Assembly: GCA_027621485.1 (NCBI GenBank)
Contig: JAQCBG010000027.1
Location: 1-7,344 of the forward strand
Length of the DNA stretch: 7,344 nt
Source of the DNA: Pseudomonadota bacterium
GTDB lineage: Bacteria > Pseudomonadota > Alphaproteobacteria > Rickettsiales > Midichloriaceae
Reading direction: 5' to 3'
Positions 6,362 to 7,344 of the stretch are shown piece after piece (the stretch's first letter is position 1; the number at the start of each line of letters is the position of its first letter). The notes beneath the pieces were generated by a model that made no database searches, had not been told where the DNA came from, and saw nothing but the letters and a program-made list of their open reading frames with translations. The translations under genes and the position numbers were made by a program.

Positions 6362-7344
6362 ATGATTAATAGATTTATTATAGATAAATTACAGATTTAT
6401 TTGATTGTAATATATTTATTCATAAGTGCTTCATATGTTTTTGCAATAAATATTATTGCAGATCAAGAAGCGGAAGATTTTATAAAAGATATTGCTTATC
6501 CAATTTTGAAAGTTGCAAGGCTCCCATGTGATATAAGGATTGCAATGATCAATGATAATTCTTTTAACGCATTTGTGAATGAAAGTGATTCAATGTTTAT
6601 AAATGCAGGATTATTTACAAAAAGCAATAACATAGAGCAGATTGCATCTGTAATTGCTCATGAAATTGCTCACATTGCAAATGGACATGTATATAAAAGA
6701 GGTAGTATGAATAATGCAAATATGTCTACCTTTACAATACCTTTGATTGTCGCTTCTGCATTAAGTTTAATTACTTTTAATCCCATTCCTCTGGTTACAA
6801 CTATGGGGTTATTATATAATACAAATATTCAGATAATGAAATATTCAAGAAGCCAAGAATACATTGCAGATAAAGTTGGTATAGAATATTTGCGCCAGCT
6901 TGGAATTGGGAGAGATGGAATGATTGAGATGCTTATGAATATGAAAAAAGAATCTCGAATCAATGATGTTATACTAGATACAATGCCATACATGCATACC
7001 CACCCATTTCCTGAAGAGCGCATTCAAGCAATGCTTTTATCTCAAAGCGGGATAGTGAGCGTAAATAGTTATTTAAATAATGATTTGAAAGCTCGATATA
7101 AAAGACTTGTTGCAAAATTTAGCGCTCATTTCATGAATCAAGAGGAATTACAAAAAATATACAAAGATCAATCAGAAGATATGCTTTATGCATCTGCTAT
7201 TTTAAAAAACTCCCAAGGAGATTTAAATGGCGCATTAAAGCTGGTTAATCAATTAATCGCACAATATAATAACAATCCTTACTACTTTGAGCTATATGGA
7301 GATATTTTATTCAATAAGGGTGAATTCGCAAAATCTATTAACGC
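6362..7344 (+). CDS. Secreted M48 family zinc metalloprotease with TPR-like C-terminal part (partial, 3' end missing)
   Basis: The frame opens at ATG 6362 and stays open for 327 codons to the right edge. A hydrophobic signal peptide occupies about residues 10-28 (ending ASYVFA), with no lipobox cysteine. The peptidase core holds the zinc motif HEIAH (H100, E101, H104) in SVIAHEIAHIANGH, the third zinc ligand E166 in SRSQEYIAD, and the family's HPFPEER (214-220). A hydrophobic stretch at about 122-152 sits between them. From about 273 a TPR-like unit with GDLNGALKL appears, and a second begins near 307. This order (signal, M48, TPR) matches the BepA/YfgC type, which acts in periplasmic quality control of outer-membrane proteins; the exact substrate is unknown here. 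The start lies 7 bp after the ruvA stop, with GAGAAG (6353-6358) overlapping that stop, which suggests coupled translation. Confidence 0.93.
   Translation, partial: MINRFIIDKLQIYLIVIYLFISASYVFAINIIADQEAEDFIKDIAYPILKVARLPCDIRIAMINDNSFNAFVNESDSMFINAGLFTKSNNIEQIASVIAHEIAHIANGHVYKRGSMNNANMSTFTIPLIVASALSLITFNPIPLVTTMGLLYNTNIQIMKYSRSQEYIADKVGIEYLRQLGIGRDGMIEMLMNMKKESRINDVILDTMPYMHTHPFPEERIQAMLLSQSGIVSVNSYLNNDLKARYKRLVAKFSAHFMNQEELQKIYKDQSEDMLYASAILKNSQGDLNGALKLVNQLIAQYNNNPYYFELYGDILFNKGEFAKSIN

Noticed and set aside
6829..7023. 64-codon minus-strand reading frame near the right edge
   Set aside because: It is antisense to the M48 protease, over the third zinc ligand and the HPFPEER motif; the plus-strand frame is the real gene.
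1..7344. Mobile element, CRISPR array, toxin-antitoxin pair or other accessory system
   Set aside because: Nearly all of the window is conserved housekeeping coding sequence; no transposase, integrase, terminal inverted repeats, spacer-repeat array or small paired genes were seen.

Overview
The window is AT-rich (roughly two thirds A+T by eye) and densely packed with intact housekeeping genes. Weak or absent Shine-Dalgarno sequences, AT-ended codons, standard stop codons, an alphaproteobacterial-type E2 subunit whose C-terminus strongly resembles the Rickettsia form, and the T. ferrooxidans-type glutamate-cysteine ligase all suggest a Rickettsiales-like alphaproteobacterium. Within that group, a lineage that keeps isoprenoid synthesis and gshA (Anaplasmataceae- or Midichloriaceae-like) seems likelier than Rickettsia itself. 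This placement is an inference from remembered protein resemblance, not from a search.

Layout. (1) Positions 1-813, plus strand: the C-terminal part of a glutamate-cysteine ligase, cut by the left edge. (2) Positions 870-1859, minus strand: gpsA, convergent with gshA. (3) Positions 1860-2056: the only sizeable non-coding gap, a divergent gpsA/pdhC control region. It holds two pairs of short direct repeats, a consensus-like -10 box and a near-perfect 21-bp palindrome. (4) Positions 2057-7344, plus strand: a tight same-strand run of pdhC (E2), lpdA (E3), a short-chain polyprenyl diphosphate synthase (ispA-like), ruvA, and a secreted M48 metalloprotease with TPR-like repeats that runs off the right edge.

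How they fit together. pdhC and lpdA supply two of the three subunits of the pyruvate dehydrogenase complex; E1 (pdhA/pdhB) is not in the window. gpsA makes glycerol-3-phosphate for phospholipids, ispA makes prenyl diphosphate precursors, gshA makes gamma-glutamylcysteine for glutathione, ruvA acts at Holliday junctions, and the M48 protease probably serves envelope protein quality control. The plus-strand run looks like a mixed housekeeping operon rather than one pathway.

No novel system (defence, mobile or CRISPR) was found. The most notable signals are the structured gpsA/pdhC control region, a shortened loop behind the second Asp-rich motif of the prenyl synthase, and ruvA being followed by a protease gene rather than ruvB.
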